DNA from: Antennarius striatus
Taxonomy: Eukaryota > Chordata > Actinopteri > Lophiiformes > Antennariidae
Direction of reading: 5' to 3'
NCBI RefSeq assembly: GCF_040054535.1
Contig: NC_090797.1
Location: 8,363,001-8,427,000, forward strand
Length of the DNA stretch: 64,000 nucleotides
The position numbers and the translations under genes were made by a program. This document shows positions 62,833-64,000 of this stretch, piece after piece; the stretch's first letter is position 1, and each line of letters opens with the position of its first letter. Under the pieces are notes generated by a model that saw only the letters and a program-made list of their open reading frames with translations, had not been told where the DNA came from and did not search any database.

Positions 62833-63224
62833 TCTCTATTTTTAATTAGTGTATATTATAAATATGTATGGCAGGTTTTGTGATAATTCCCAATATCTGA
62901 TCACAATTGACGGATTTGGTGAGACTTTAATCTGAAAATTCAATTTTAACCAGCACTGCTTTATCAAACCAATCCTCACTGACCGCTTCAGGAAAGGCCA
63001 GCAAAGCGATCAATCTAAACCCAATTACAAATCTGGTGTACGGGATCAGCACCTCTGATGAATGGGTGGACATCCAGGTCATACCAATCTATTAGGAGGA
63101 GGATTACTGCTACAATCTTTTCTGGAGGAGACGCACACAAACTGTTTTTTCAACCCGATTTTAAGTAAACAATCTGAACGAGAAGAGACAAAAATCAAGT
63201 GAAGCAGTTCTCGCCAGTAGTACA
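62833..63224. other. Intergenic interval
   Basis: No gene is supported between the mterf2 3' end and the presumed 3' end of the minus-strand neighbour. Confidence 0.5.
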
Positions 63225-63950
63225 TTTATTGGGGGAATTATACAGGGGGACACAATGATATGAAGATTTTGCACTCCTGCCGCCTTTGCACAAAAACTTG
63301 ATCGTTAACATCATATCGATTTTGCCTCTACAGTGAACAAAACGAGCCGACTAGTACTAAGATAGAAAAGGGAAATGAAACGCTTTTGCTGATAAGATAC
63401 ACTGTATAGCTCAAAATGGAGAAGCATAAATGAGGACCGGCAGTGGCATGAGAAGGAATACAAGATTATGTCTACTTTTTGTTTGTTTTGTTTTTGAAGG
63501 GGAATACAGTCTATAAATGTTTAGAATCTTATTGAAAATTTTCCAAAAAGAAATGTCCATCCACAATGGTTTCTCATATCAAAAATATATCAATGGGTCT
63601 ATGGCTACACAAAGAAAAAACACACATACAATATCCAAATATGTACAAGCTGTATGTGAGTTATAATTATATGTACAAGGACGTCTGTCCCGGCAATATT
63701 AACCCAGACATAAGCGCAGAGTAACAGCCACTCCAGTGGTGTGAGCACTGGACCAGGCTATGCAGTCCACTTTATAATATACAGTCCCATTGTTTGAGAA
63801 ACCGGAGATGTAGATGGCGAATTTACTTCCTCCTCCATAAGATGTGTTGATAAAGCAGTGTAGTGCTTTAACAAAAATGTCCTTGCATCAATTCTGTGTT
63901 GAGCTGCGATAAGGTACCGACAGCAAGTCTTCAGAGACTCCTGCAAGGAG
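63225..63950 (-). other. Possible 3' UTR of a convergent minus-strand gene
   Basis: An AATAAA lies on the minus strand at 63230-63225. A good splice acceptor (CTGTCTCCTTGCAG) ends at 63951 on that strand, with the exon beginning at 63950. The frames after it are short, and none matches a family I recognise. In human, TMEM263 lies tail-to-tail with MTERF2 as I recall, so a tmem263 3' UTR is possible, but no coding match is visible. Confidence 0.25.
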
Positions 63951-64000
63951 ACAGAAGAACACACTGAGGAACTGAACCAACAGACAAACTTTTTAAGTCT

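Overview
This window is vertebrate nuclear DNA, almost certainly from a teleost fish and probably a percomorph. The evidence is AT-rich, intron-bearing DNA with GT-AG splice sites, very long microsatellites, and repeats of typical teleost families: RTE-type LINEs, CR1/L2-type retroposon 3' ends, hAT miniature elements and an IS3EU-like DNA transposon. I see no bacterial features and no tRNA or rRNA gene.

Layout: 1-1637 is the 3' part of a recently active RTE-type LINE. 1.64-30 kb is gene-free DNA with microsatellites and repeat relics: a LINE endonuclease start at 6.8-7.2 kb, an L1/Tx1-like endonuclease remnant at 21.4 kb, and L2-like ends at 2.2, 18.0 and 29.6 kb. 30541-40694 (+) is a complete seven-exon synaptotagmin-10 gene (syt10) with 532 codons; I rebuilt its splice sites by reading frame and by family resemblance. 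Its introns hold a hAT MITE, two further RTE copies and a repeat carrying ERR-type nuclear-receptor sites. 40.7-55.4 kb is gene-free, with long GATA and GT tracts and a Rex1/CR1-like relic. 55817-56599 (-) is a complete troponin T reading frame of 260 codons with no introns, so it is a retrogene. 59640-60369 is a 730-bp DNA transposon with 72-bp terminal inverted repeats, a 6-bp target duplication, subterminal arrays of short palindromes and a broken transposase start; a second, retroposed element sits inside it behind a 13-bp duplication. 60.4-62.8 kb (+) is mterf2, a mitochondrial mTERF-family gene with a 5'UTR intron and one coding exon. The right edge (63.2-64 kb) probably holds the 3' end of a convergent minus-strand gene.

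The genes do not form a pathway: syt10 is a neuronal/endocrine calcium sensor for vesicle exocytosis, the troponin T is a thin-filament protein and mterf2 acts in mitochondria. The most unusual parts are the IS3EU-like element next to the mterf2 promoter, the intronless troponin T, and the tandem splice donors of syt10 exon 1.
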